Shown here: piece by piece, positions 17,712 to 26,106 of the stretch
Numbering within the stretch: the first letter of the stretch is position 1
Layout: every line of letters starts with the position of its first letter
Notes under the pieces: model-generated
Databases searched by the model: none
The model's input: only the letters and a program-made list of their open reading frames with translations
What the model was told of the DNA's origin: nothing
Origin: Oscillospiraceae bacterium
GTDB taxonomy: Bacteria; Bacillota; Clostridia; Oscillospirales; Ruminococcaceae
DNA: 64,000 bases
Assembly (NCBI GenBank): GCA_017435565.1
Contig: JAFSEU010000028.1
Span: forward strand, 61,045-125,044
Reading direction: 5' to 3'
Position numbers and translations under genes: made by a program

Positions 17712-18050
17712 TTAAAAATTTGAACCCGAAAAGCCCCAATGCGGCGTTTCGGAATATTTAACATAAACTCTGTCCGGCGAAAGGCCCAGCTCGTCGCACA
17801 CAGCATCGGTTAAAAGCGCCGTCATTTTATTATACGCCGCACTCGTTGAGCTTCCCAGAAGGTTTACTTCAATATAAGCACAGTTTTCGTCCGAATTACG
17901 GAAATACAGACGGCAATTCTCTTCAAAGCCAAGCATCACATAGCTTTCGGGCTTAGAAATAGCTCCGCAGGCTTCAAAAAAACGCTTTCTCAGTACTTCT
18001 TCCTGCTGCGAAGATATACTGTTTGTCGTTTTAAGGTTTATAAAAGGCAT
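17712..18050 (-). CDS. Macrophage migration inhibitory factor (MIF)-like tautomerase
   Basis: A 112-residue protein of the MIF/tautomerase superfamily: Pro directly after the initiator Met (the catalytic base when Met is removed), MPFINLKTT, the central LLGSSTSAAYNKM region and the end YSETPHWGFSGSNF, which matches the MIF C-terminus. Lys32-equivalent and CXXC motifs of mammalian MIF are not evident. Bacterial homologs have keto-enol tautomerase activity in vitro, with unknown substrates; some gut or symbiont MIFs affect hosts. Strong SD AAAGGAGG. Heads an operon with the SGNH esterase. No secretion signal is present. Confidence 0.9.
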   Translation of the reverse strand: MPFINLKTTNSISSQQEEVLRKRFFEACGAISKPESYVMLGFEENCRLYFRNSDENCAYIEVNLLGSSTSAAYNKMTALLTDAVCDELGLSPDRVYVKYSETPHWGFSGSNF

Positions 18051-18173
18051 AAATTATGCCCTCCTTTATTGTGAATTTTAAATTATGCCGCATTTATTAT
18101 ATCACACTTTATATAAAAATAAAAGAGGAAAACACAAATTTATTTTTTTCGCTTCGCAAAGCTCAAATTACTA

Positions 18174-18202
18174 TTGCAAAACACATACATTTATGCTAAA
18201 AT
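18174..18202 (+). promoter_or_regulatory. Sigma-A-like promoter for the following membrane protein
   Basis: TTGCAA (18174-18179), 17-base spacer, TAAAAT (18197-18202), 41 bases upstream of the start. Confidence 0.6.
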
Positions 18203-18242
18203 TATTGTAATTATGAATTTATGAAAGGTCAGTAAATATAAA

Positions 18243-20138
18243 ATGGATAACGAAAAGGATTTAAATAAGGCAAATGACGCAGAAAACGATAGTGCCGAGG
18301 AAACAGCAAACAGCTCAAAAGAGTCTTCGGACAAAGCTTTATCACCTCAAAGCGAGGAAGGGCAAGTGCTGACCAACGAACAGGCGTTCGCACTTCTTGA
18401 CGAGGAAAAGCCACAGCCTTCATATTTCAGCCCCTTATGGCTTATAAACCACAAAATACGCAATAGCGCTCCGAAGCTGGCGCTCGGCGTGCAAAACATA
18501 AAGTCAAAATCAAAAATCAAGCTCTCAACAGTAGTTGACTGGCTGTTTCTGCTGTTGCTTGCCGTTGTTGTTGTGCTGATTGGCTATTACATACTCTTCC
18601 CTGCAAGGGGCAATTTCCACAGCGACACGACCGACACAATTCTCTGGGCGCAGGCAACGCTTGAATCGGGCTCGCTTTTCAGCAAGGATTTTAATTATGC
18701 CTGCATTCTGCCCTTCGGCGGACATCTGATAATGCTGCCATTTGTGGCAATTTTCGGCGTTACGATGAAGGCACATTCGCTGGGTATGCTGACGTTTTTC
18801 TTCATCTTCACAATTTCACTTCTGTGTATGCTCAAAAAAATCGGAATGACTCTGCGCTGGAGATGCCTTACAACAGCGTTTACGCTTCTTCTTGTTTCGG
18901 GCAGCCCAAAGCTGCGTGAAATTTTCTGGGACCACGTTATTTATTACAGCTTAGGGCTTTTGTTTGCTTTTGTCGGAATCTGCCTGATATCAACCTGCAT
19001 TGACAAGCTCAAAGCAGGCACCGAAAAGAAGATTTCGTTTGCGATATATGCCGCGCTGCTGTTTTTGTGGTGCTTTTTAACGGGCCTGAATCAGATTGAG
19101 TCACTGACAATTTTCCTTCTTCCCGCATTTGCGGCCGTTGTTGCTGAAAGGTTTTTCAACACAAACAAGGCAAAGGACGCCTACAACTATTTCGGAAACC
19201 TGATAATCGGTGCGGTTATTATCATCGGCGCAGCTTTAGGATATGTTGTGTGCGCAAAAATTGCAAAAGATATCCCCGCCGCATATGAATCGGCATATTC
19301 GGGATTTTCAAATATGGACGTATGGATTGATAACTTTGAAGCCTTCTATCTCCATTGGACAACTCTTTTCGGTGTTGACCTCAGAAGCGGTATGCACTTT
19401 GTCTCAAAGGAAGGTATTATCGGGCTTATCAAGGTCATTGTCTGCATAATCCTGGTCGTTGCACCGATTATCGCAATGTTTTTCTACAAAAAAATCAAAG
19501 AACGCAAAATGCGCATAATGCTTTTGTTCCACTGGTTTATGACTGCGCTCATTATGATGGGCTTTGTCTTAGGGCTTCTTGCCAGTGCAAACTGGAGATT
19601 AAGCCCCATTCTCTGCACTTCAATAATCTGCACGTTCATTCTTGCAAAAATTCTGTATGACACCTGTGAAATCAAACGTGTTGCAATGATTTTTGTCATT
19701 CCGCTTGTGCTTGCAGGCACAATTACCGCAAAGGACCTTGCCGACCTTGCTCCCGATGAAGGGCAGGACAAAGGCATCTGCCGCATTGCGAAAAATCTTG
19801 AAGCGTTTGAAGAAGAGCTTGGATTTTCGCTTGATTACGGCTATGCAACCTTCTGGCACGCAAATGCCATAACCTTGCTGACCGATTCTCAGATTCCCGT
19901 GCGAAGCATATCGCTTACGCAGAACAGCTATTATATCTACGATTATCAGTCCGCAAAAAGCTGGTACGAAGATCAGGAAGGCGTCGAAAATTATTTCGTT
20001 TTGCTTTCTCCTGCGGAATTCAATGATGTTATGTCGGGCAACAATGCGCTTATTGACCCTGCAAACGGCTTTACGGGTACAAGCTACCTCATAGCCGAAG
20101 GATATTACGTTCTGCTGTATAATCAGAACATTTTCTGA
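18243..20138 (+). CDS. Polytopic membrane protein, GT-C-like, function unknown
   Basis: A 631-residue protein. The first 95 residues are polar, acidic and likely cytoplasmic; then a helix (about 100-120), an extracytoplasmic loop with GNFHSDTTDTILWAQA, and about ten further helices; the last 130 residues are a soluble outer domain. An acidic, D-rich first outer loop followed by many helices is the plan of GT-C glycosyltransferases that use polyprenyl-phosphate sugars, so a surface-glycan role is plausible but unproven. The SD (AAAGG) is 14 bases from the ATG. A strong terminator separates it from rfbA, so the two are not one operon. Confidence 0.75.
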   Translation: MDNEKDLNKANDAENDSAEETANSSKESSDKALSPQSEEGQVLTNEQAFALLDEEKPQPSYFSPLWLINHKIRNSAPKLALGVQNIKSKSKIKLSTVVDWLFLLLLAVVVVLIGYYILFPARGNFHSDTTDTILWAQATLESGSLFSKDFNYACILPFGGHLIMLPFVAIFGVTMKAHSLGMLTFFFIFTISLLCMLKKIGMTLRWRCLTTAFTLLLVSGSPKLREIFWDHVIYYSLGLLFAFVGICLISTCIDKLKAGTEKKISFAIYAALLFLWCFLTGLNQIESLTIFLLPAFAAVVAERFFNTNKAKDAYNYFGNLIIGAVIIIGAALGYVVCAKIAKDIPAAYESAYSGFSNMDVWIDNFEAFYLHWTTLFGVDLRSGMHFVSKEGIIGLIKVIVCIILVVAPIIAMFFYKKIKERKMRIMLLFHWFMTALIMMGFVLGLLASANWRLSPILCTSIICTFILAKILYDTCEIKRVAMIFVIPLVLAGTITAKDLADLAPDEGQDKGICRIAKNLEAFEEELGFSLDYGYATFWHANAITLLTDSQIPVRSISLTQNSYYIYDYQSAKSWYEDQEGVENYFVLLSPAEFNDVMSGNNALIDPANGFTGTSYLIAEGYYVLLYNQNIF

Positions 20139-20140
20139 AT

Positions 20141-20182
20141 AAAAGGCAAATCCTTAGAATACAATAAGGATTTGCCTTTTTT
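20141..20182 (+). terminator. Rho-independent terminator
   Basis: A 16-bp stem (20141-20156 with 20165-20180; core GGCAAATCC/GGATTTGCC) with an 8-base loop, followed by T residues. It starts 3 bases after the stop codon of the preceding gene. Confidence 0.9.
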
Positions 20183-20183
20183 C

Positions 20184-20212
20184 TTGACAATAATAAAAAA
20201 ATGAATTATACT
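20184..20212 (+). promoter_or_regulatory. Sigma-A promoter of rfbA
   Basis: TTGACA (20184-20189), 17-base spacer, TATACT (20207-20212): near-consensus. The start codon is 33 bases downstream. It begins directly at the end of the preceding terminator. Confidence 0.85.
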
Positions 20213-20244
20213 GAATAAAACATATGTTTTTGGAGGTATGTAAA

Positions 20245-21132
20245 ATGAAGGGTATTATTCTTGCAGGCGGTTCGGGCACAAGGCTTTATCCGCTGACAAA
20301 GGTAACATCAAAACAGCTTCTTCCCATTTATGACAAGCCAATGATATATTATCCGCTTTCCGTTTTAATGCAGTCGGGAATCCGTGATATTCTGATTATA
20401 TCAACCCCTGCCGACACACCCCGCTTTGAAGAGCTTTTAGGCGATGGCCACCAGTTCGGCATAAACCTTTCTTATGCAGTTCAGCCCAGCCCCGACGGAC
20501 TTGCTCAGGCATTTATCATCGGTGCGGATTTTATCGGAGATGACAGCGTTGCAATGATCTTAGGCGACAACATCTTCTGCGGCCACGGGCTGAAAAAACG
20601 CCTTAAGGCAGCGGCGGCAAACGAAAAGGGTGCAACCGTTTTCGGATATTATGTTGACGACCCCGAGCGCTTCGGCATTGTTGAGTTTGATGAGCACGGC
20701 AAGGCTGTAAGCATTGAAGAAAAACCCACAAAGCCTAAAAGCAACTACTGCGTTACGGGACTTTATTTCTATGACAACCGTGTTGTTGAATATGCAAAGA
20801 ATTTAAAGCCCTCTGCAAGAGGCGAGCTTGAAATTACAGACCTTAACCGTATTTATCTTGAGCAGGGTGACCTTAACGTTGTGCTTCTCGGTCAGGGCTT
20901 TACCTGGCTTGACACGGGAACACACGAATCGCTGGTTGACGCAACAAACTTTGTGAGAACCGTTGAACAGCACCAGCACCGCAAAATTGCCTGTCTTGAG
21001 GAGATTGCATATCACGAGGGATGGATTACCCGTGAGGACGTCGAGGCGGCTTACGAGGTTATGAAAAAGAACCAGTACGGCGCTTATCTTAAGGATGTTC
21101 TTGACGGAAAATATATCGATATTACTCTTTAA
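20245..21132 (+). CDS. rfbA: Glucose-1-phosphate thymidylyltransferase
   Basis: A 295-residue nucleotidyltransferase making dTDP-glucose from dTTP and glucose-1-phosphate, the first step of dTDP-rhamnose synthesis. Seen: the N-terminal [20 protein letters not shown] signature, [10 protein letters not shown] (Asp of the metal site), the sugar-binding [16 protein letters not shown] and the C-terminal [15 protein letters not shown] lies 8 bases before the ATG at 20245; an earlier in-frame ATG (20224) is upstream of that SD. Length is typical. The other rhamnose genes (rfbB, C, D) are not in the window. Confidence 0.95.
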   Translation: MKGIILAGGSGTRLYPLTKVTSKQLLPIYDKPMIYYPLSVLMQSGIRDILIISTPADTPRFEELLGDGHQFGINLSYAVQPSPDGLAQAFIIGADFIGDDSVAMILGDNIFCGHGLKKRLKAAAANEKGATVFGYYVDDPERFGIVEFDEHGKAVSIEEKPTKPKSNYCVTGLYFYDNRVVEYAKNLKPSARGELEITDLNRIYLEQGDLNVVLLGQGFTWLDTGTHESLVDATNFVRTVEQHQHRKIACLEEIAYHEGWITREDVEAAYEVMKKNQYGAYLKDVLDGKYIDITL

Positions 21133-21163
21133 GCGGTTTTTTTCTGATTATAACACAAACATA

Positions 21164-21197
21164 TCAACCCCTTGCGGATATATCCGTAAGGGGTTGA
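21164..21197. terminator. Bidirectional terminator between rfbA and the GGDEF gene
   Basis: TCAACCCCTT (21164-21173) pairs with AAGGGGTTGA, with inner GCGGAT/ATCCGT pairing, followed by TCTTTTG. It sits between convergent genes. Confidence 0.75.
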
Positions 21198-21228
21198 TCT
21201 TTTGCCCGAACAAGCGATGAAGTACACA

Positions 21229-23136
21229 TCACTTCTTATTCTTGATTTTTTTATTGTACTTTACTCTGTACATTCTGCCGTCGGCATAATCTATACATTC
21301 CTCAAGCGTAAGCTTTGTATCGGCGCCGACCGTGCAGGTTCCGCAGCTCAGGAAAATGTCGTAGGCTTCTTCGCTGAGGTCGTTGTATTCCTTGACCTTG
21401 TTGTCAATCATTTCGCAAAAGCGCGCAGCAGCTTCCTCGTCAAACCCTGAGCAATATACGACAAACTCATCGCCGCCAAAGCGCGAAGGAATAATATCGT
21501 CGCTTGAAACACCGACAAGAACTGACGCAAAACGCTTCAGCGCAGAGTCGCCGCCGTCGTGACCGTAAGCGTCGTTGATATCCTTAAGATTGTCAAAATC
21601 ATAAAACAGAATCGTACACTGTTTGTTTTGCTCGTAGCATTGCTTTGCAAACCTGTAAAAACCGCGTCGGTTATAAAGACCGGTGAGTTGATCACGGATA
21701 TAAAGCGAATCAAGCGTGTTGAGCATAGTTTTAAGCATATTCTGCTTTCTGTAATTTTCAAGATAATTCGCAATATTCATCAGCCACGAATGGTACATAA
21801 CGCTCTTGTCAAGAAAATCGCTGTTGCTGAGTGCAAAATATCCGAAGCACCTTCCGCCGAAATGAATCGGCGATATAATAAAGCTGCGGCTCTCCTCACA
21901 TTCCTTTGAGGTGCCGGGGATAATATCCGACTTCGGAAAATTTTCATACGAAACAAGCTCTCCGTTTTCATATGACAATACCGCCTTCATAACATCGGTA
22001 TAGCCGCACTGAACAAGCGAAATTTCCTCTTCGGCGTCGTCATCATAGCTTTCGCACCAATTCTCACTCAGGCAAATATACAGCCCGTCGCAGGCTATCT
22101 GCGAAACATAGGGCAAAAGCGTTGTTACAATATCGCCGTTGTCATCGTTTGCGTTTTCGGTAAGCGACTGCGCCATCTGATTTGCACTTGTAATGAAGCC
22201 TGAAAGGGTTTCTGCCTTTTCATACTGAGCATAAAGAATTTCCATAACGCTCTTATGATTGTGCCTGGGACATCCGCAGGTTTCGGTAAATACGGGCGAG
22301 GATTCAAGACTCTGCACCTGAGGCATAGCAACGCCGTTTACTGCATTATGTATAATTCTGCAGGCAAGCTCGCCAACCTCACGCAAGGGACGGTTTACTG
22401 TTGTCATCTGCGGAATCAGCGACTGCGATTCCTTCAGATTGTCAAAGCCGCAGAGCAGAACATCCTCGGGTACGCGGTAGCCGTTTTCAACCAGCGCCAT
22501 ATGTGCGGCAAGCGCCATTGTGTCGTTTGCGCAGACAATTGCTTCGGGGAAGGGGAGGTCGGACTTTATAAACTCTTCAACTGCTTCGCGCCCTTTTTCT
22601 CTGACAAAATTTCCGCAAAAAATACGTTCTTCTTCAACGGGAATCCCGTGTTCTGTCAAAACATCCCTGTAAGCCTTGAGTCTTGCGTTTGCCTCAGGGT
22701 TGTTCGGCGAACCGGAAATAAAGTTGATTCTGCGGCATTTATGATAATCAACAAAATGTTCAACAAGGCTTCGCATTGCTTTTTCATTGTCAATTTCAAT
22801 GCAATAGCCGTTGGTAAGCTTGTTGTCAACGTCAACAACGGGAATGTCGAGCCCGGAAATGCTCTCTACGATTTTTTTGGTCGAATCATGCGCCTGAATC
22901 GTATTTGAAAGCAGAATAACTCCGTCAAACAGCTTCAAATCAGGAATTCCGAAAACGCTGGTCTCGCCCAAATCATGGCTTCTTGCGTGGATGCCTTCGG
23001 CAAAAGAGGTAAAAACGTAAACATCATATTTAATCAGCTTTGCATAGTCAATTATACCGCTGACAATGCTGTGCTGATATTCCTCGTTTACGCCCGAAAC
23101 AAGCACAGCTATTTTTCTTTTAGTGGGTATCAGCAT
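21229..23136 (-). CDS. LacI-type sugar-binding domain fused to a GGDEF diguanylate cyclase
   Basis: A 635-residue cytoplasmic signalling protein. Residues about 1-270 are a type-I periplasmic-binding-protein fold as in LacI-family regulators (KIAVLVSGVNEEY, FDGVILLS, DVLLCGFDN, TTVNRPL), but with no HTH in front and no signal peptide or membrane helix. A middle part (about 290-460) looks GAF-like. Residues about 470-635 are a GGDEF domain (DQLTGLYNRRGF, RFGGDEF), so cyclic-di-GMP synthesis is expected. The inhibitory RxxD site before GGDEF is absent. The likely job is to turn a small cytoplasmic ligand, perhaps a sugar, into a c-di-GMP signal. Single gene. Confidence 0.9.
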   Translation of the reverse strand: MLIPTKRKIAVLVSGVNEEYQHSIVSGIIDYAKLIKYDVYVFTSFAEGIHARSHDLGETSVFGIPDLKLFDGVILLSNTIQAHDSTKKIVESISGLDIPVVDVDNKLTNGYCIEIDNEKAMRSLVEHFVDYHKCRRINFISGSPNNPEANARLKAYRDVLTEHGIPVEEERIFCGNFVREKGREAVEEFIKSDLPFPEAIVCANDTMALAAHMALVENGYRVPEDVLLCGFDNLKESQSLIPQMTTVNRPLREVGELACRIIHNAVNGVAMPQVQSLESSPVFTETCGCPRHNHKSVMEILYAQYEKAETLSGFITSANQMAQSLTENANDDNGDIVTTLLPYVSQIACDGLYICLSENWCESYDDDAEEEISLVQCGYTDVMKAVLSYENGELVSYENFPKSDIIPGTSKECEESRSFIISPIHFGGRCFGYFALSNSDFLDKSVMYHSWLMNIANYLENYRKQNMLKTMLNTLDSLYIRDQLTGLYNRRGFYRFAKQCYEQNKQCTILFYDFDNLKDINDAYGHDGGDSALKRFASVLVGVSSDDIIPSRFGGDEFVVYCSGFDEEAAARFCEMIDNKVKEYNDLSEEAYDIFLSCGTCTVGADTKLTLEECIDYADGRMYRVKYNKKIKNKK

Positions 23137-23266
23137 TTTTCTTAACGCACCTCACTGTTATAAAATTTATTGTTCAGTAAAATTATACTACAATTTTTTT
23201 CTTTACGCAACCGCATTTTAAAATTTCACGCTGTTTTCACACAACACCATATCTACGGAGCGTATA

Positions 23267-23295
23267 TTGAAAAAGCCGTTGTTTTGGTCTATAAT
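23267..23295 (+). promoter_or_regulatory. Sigma-A promoter of the HTH-desulfoferrodoxin gene
   Basis: TTGAAA (23267-23272), 17-base spacer, TATAAT (23290-23295). The TTG start is 33 bases downstream. Confidence 0.8.
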
Positions 23296-23328
23296 ATAAA
23301 AAAGCAAACGAAAGGACGCTGAATTTTT

Positions 23329-23913
23329 TTGGACTGCATCATAATCGGCAAAACAATAAGAAAATACAGGCTTGAAAAAAAGCTGACTCAGGCTGAGCTT
23401 GCCGCTGTTCTCAACATAAGCGACAAAACAGTATCAAAATGGGAAAACGGCAGAGGCTGCCCCGACATATCGCTTATAGGCGAGCTGTGCGCCGTTCTCG
23501 GTGCAGATATAACATCCGTTCTTAATCCCACGGCATCTGTGCCCGAAAAAAGGAGTATCGCTATGAAAAACTGCAAATTCTACATCTGCCCTGTATGCGG
23601 AGCTGTATTGACATCGACAAAGCCTGCACAGATAAGCTGCTGTGGACATATTCTTGAACCGCTTGAAGCCCATAAGGCGCAAGACGAGCAAAAGCTCTGC
23701 GTCGAAATCAGTGACGGCGAAAGATACGTCACCGCTGATCACCCTATGACAAAGAACGATTATATATCCTTTGTGGCTCTTTGCTGCGGCGAATCTTTAA
23801 GCATTTCGATACAGTACCCCGAGTGGAGCGTGAGCGCCCGCTTTATCGGGTCGGGGAAGGGAACTCTTTTCTGGTATTCAAAAAAAGACGGACTTCTGTA
23901 TCAATACTGCTAA
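23329..23913 (+). CDS. XRE-family HTH regulator fused to a degenerate desulfoferrodoxin module
   Basis: A 194-residue protein starting at TTG (AAAGGA 12 bases upstream). Residues 1-65 are a Cro/XRE HTH (IRKYRLEKKLTQAELAAVLN, ISDKTVSKWENGRGCPDISL). Residues about 80-194 match the desulfoferrodoxin order: CPVCG then CCG (four Cys of the desulforedoxin-type Fe site), a short spacer, then HPMTKNDYI, corresponding to HPMTEEHYI in superoxide reductase, and a strand-rich end. Of the catalytic iron ligands (four His and one Cys), only the HPMT His remains; the second His is Asp and the C-terminal Cys/His pair is missing. It should bind metal at the Cys site but not reduce superoxide; a redox- or iron-sensing repressor is inferred. 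Confidence 0.82.
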   Translation: MDCIIIGKTIRKYRLEKKLTQAELAAVLNISDKTVSKWENGRGCPDISLIGELCAVLGADITSVLNPTASVPEKRSIAMKNCKFYICPVCGAVLTSTKPAQISCCGHILEPLEAHKAQDEQKLCVEISDGERYVTADHPMTKNDYISFVALCCGESLSISIQYPEWSVSARFIGSGKGTLFWYSKKDGLLYQYC

Positions 23914-24719
23914 GCCTTCACGCTCAGAGCTTTTTGACGGAAATAATGAAAAAGATATTGCTGGGCAATTCCACCCGTATCGGAAAGGCTTTTGGGAAAC
24001 CCTTCAGGATAATGCTCACGCAGAATTCTGTCCATCCAGACATCGACGGGAAACGCATCGGTTTTGTGCACGGAAAACAGCAGAACACAGCTCGCAACCT
24101 TGGGTCCTACGCCCTTTATCTGCATCAAGGCTTTTTTTGCTTCCTCCGTGGACATATCGGTAAGACTCTCAGCGGTAATTTTTCCGCTTGAAACCAATCG
24201 TGCCGCATCAAGGATATATTTTGCTCTGAATCCGCTGCGAAGCGGCTCCAAATCCTCGGCAGAGCAGCTACTCAGCGTTTGTGCGTCGGGAAATTCTCCG
24301 AACATATCGCACAGCGCCTGTATAATTTTTTTGATTCTGGGAATGTTATTCTGTTGAGAGAAGATGAACGAAACCAGCGTTTCCCAGAAGTTCTGCCGCA
24401 AAATGCGTATTCCGCCGCACTCACTGCACGCAAGCTTTAATATCGGACAGGTCTGCGAAAACCTTGATTTCAGCTCGCCATAGTCATAATACAGGTCAAA
24501 ATAATTCGCCCAGATTTCCAGAAAATCCTGCTCGGTTGTGTTATGAAACGTGAAGATATCACCGTTTTGTGAAATTTCAAGCGGTTTGTCAAGGCAAAAG
24601 CCCTGCCAATAATCGCCGCAGTTTTTCCAGCGAAATGCCTGACCGCAGTCAAGCGTTTGTGCAAGGTCAAAATCGCTTTGCCTTAAAATTATATTTGAAT
24701 CCTTAGCATAATAATCCAT
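23910..24719 (-). CDS. 8-oxoguanine DNA glycosylase (OGG1-like)
   Basis: A 269-residue base-excision repair enzyme. Seen: N-terminal LDCGQAFRW, the SFIFSQQNNIPRI helix, GFRAKYI, the helix-hairpin-helix MQIKGVGPKVASCVLL (catalytic Lys in GPK) and FPVDVWMDRIL with the catalytic Asp. It removes 8-oxoguanine opposite cytosine and may cut the strand. The ATG at 24719 has AGGTG upstream at good spacing; a GTG at 24728 is less likely. The stop overlaps the stop of the convergent HTH-desulfoferrodoxin gene by 4 bases. Pairing of an oxidative-damage enzyme with a putative redox regulator may be meaningful. Confidence 0.9.
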   Translation of the reverse strand: MDYYAKDSNIILRQSDFDLAQTLDCGQAFRWKNCGDYWQGFCLDKPLEISQNGDIFTFHNTTEQDFLEIWANYFDLYYDYGELKSRFSQTCPILKLACSECGGIRILRQNFWETLVSFIFSQQNNIPRIKKIIQALCDMFGEFPDAQTLSSCSAEDLEPLRSGFRAKYILDAARLVSSGKITAESLTDMSTEEAKKALMQIKGVGPKVASCVLLFSVHKTDAFPVDVWMDRILREHYPEGFPKSLSDTGGIAQQYLFHYFRQKALSVKA

Positions 24720-24783
24720 AAAAATCACACCTGCACTTTCGGCATAATTTTATCATATTTGCGCTGATTTTACAAGAGATTAT

Positions 24784-24812
24784 TTGACATTGGCAATTTA
24801 TTGCGGTATAAT
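24784..24812 (+). promoter_or_regulatory. Consensus sigma-A promoter of hflX-nadE
   Basis: TTGACA (24784-24789), 17-base spacer, TATAAT (24807-24812): a perfect consensus promoter. The hflX start is 33 bases downstream. Confidence 0.9.
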
Positions 24813-24844
24813 CTCTTTGACAAATAAATTTCCGGAGATTGTTT

Positions 24845-26095
24845 ATGTTTGAAAATGAAATTACACCCGATAGAGCGTTTCTGATTTGTGCCGATATCGG
24901 CGAATACGACGCCGAAAAATCGCTCGAAGAGCTTTATGAGCTCGCACGAACCGCAAACGCCGAAACGGTCGGAACAGCCATTCAGAAGCGTGACAGCTAC
25001 GACACGGCAACCTGCATCGGCAAGGGCAGGCTTGAAGAAATTACACAACAGATTGAGGCGCTTGACGTAAATCTGCTTATATTCGACTGCGAGCTTTCCG
25101 GTTCGCAGATACGAAATATCGAAAACGAAACGGGCATCCGCACGATTGACCGAACAACGCTTATTCTCGACATCTTTGCACAGCGTGCCGTAACCAGAGA
25201 GGGTAAGGTGCAGGTCGAGCTTGCGCAGCAAAAATACAGGCTGCCAAGGCTCGGCGGACAGGGCAAGGTGCTTTCGCGTCTTGGCGGCGGCATCGGCACG
25301 AGAGGCCCGGGTGAAACCAAGCTCGAAGCGGACAAAAGGCACATACGCAGCCGTATAAATGCGCTCGAAGATGAACTTCGCGAGCTGGAAAAGCACCGCA
25401 AATTCTTAAGGGCACGCCGCAAAAAGGACAATGTGCTTACGGCGGCAATTGTCGGCTACACAAACGTCGGCAAGTCAACACTTCTGAACAAGCTGACAGA
25501 TGCAAATGTTTTGGCAGAAAACAAGCTGTTTGCAACGCTCGACATTGTTTCGAGAGGGATTGAGCTTCCCGACGGGAGAACCGTTCTTCTGACTGATACT
25601 GTCGGGCTTATAAGCCGCCTTCCCCACCACCTCGTTGAGGCCTTTAAATCCACTCTCGAAGAAGCGTCTGCCGCTGACATTATCATTCACGTTATTGACG
25701 CTTCAAGCGAGGATTGTCTTGAACAGACAAAGGTCACAGAAAAACTTCTTTCCGAACTCGGCTGTGATGGAATACCGGTTGTCTGTGCATTCAACAAATG
25801 CGATGAATCTGCAATAGCTTCGCAGATTGAAGAGGACTCTGCCACAGTAAAAATCAGCGCAAAAACAGGATTCGGTCTTGAAAGGCTCTGCGAACTGATT
25901 GCAAAAAATCTTGAAAATACCGGAATGAGATTAAAGCTGCTCGTTCCCTATGACAATGCAGGTCTGCTTGCGAAAATCAGGGAAAACGGCAAGGTCTATG
26001 AGGAAGAATACAGAGAAAACGGCATTTTTGCCGACGCTTTTGTTGACAAGGCGTTGGTCTTTATGGCAAAACCGTATATTTATGAGGAAGTATAA
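24845..26095 (+). CDS. hflX: Ribosome-associated GTPase HflX
   Basis: A 416-residue GTPase which splits stalled or hibernating ribosomes. Seen: the N-terminal HflX domain (DYDAEKSLEEL-like region, IGKGRLEEI, FDCELSGSQIRNIE), the glycine-rich GGGIGTRGPGETKLEADKR linker helix, then the G domain: GYTNVGKST (G1), DTVGLISRLP (G3) and NKCD (G4). GGAG is 7 bases from the ATG at 24845; a TTG at 24839 is too close to it. Length is normal. nadE follows after 11 bases. Confidence 0.95.
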   Translation: MFENEITPDRAFLICADIGEYDAEKSLEELYELARTANAETVGTAIQKRDSYDTATCIGKGRLEEITQQIEALDVNLLIFDCELSGSQIRNIENETGIRTIDRTTLILDIFAQRAVTREGKVQVELAQQKYRLPRLGGQGKVLSRLGGGIGTRGPGETKLEADKRHIRSRINALEDELRELEKHRKFLRARRKKDNVLTAAIVGYTNVGKSTLLNKLTDANVLAENKLFATLDIVSRGIELPDGRTVLLTDTVGLISRLPHHLVEAFKSTLEEASAADIIIHVIDASSEDCLEQTKVTEKLLSELGCDGIPVVCAFNKCDESAIASQIEEDSATVKISAKTGFGLERLCELIAKNLENTGMRLKLLVPYDNAGLLAKIRENGKVYEEEYRENGIFADAFVDKALVFMAKPYIYEEV

Positions 26096-26106
26096 AGAGG
26101 TGCACA

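Noticed and set aside
22255..22908. 217-codon plus-strand frame opposite the LacI-GGDEF gene
   Set aside because: Antisense shadow; the opposite frame has clear domains.
24770..25396. 208-codon frame on the minus strand opposite hflX
   Set aside because: Antisense to a well-conserved GTPase gene; no SD and no sensible protein pattern.
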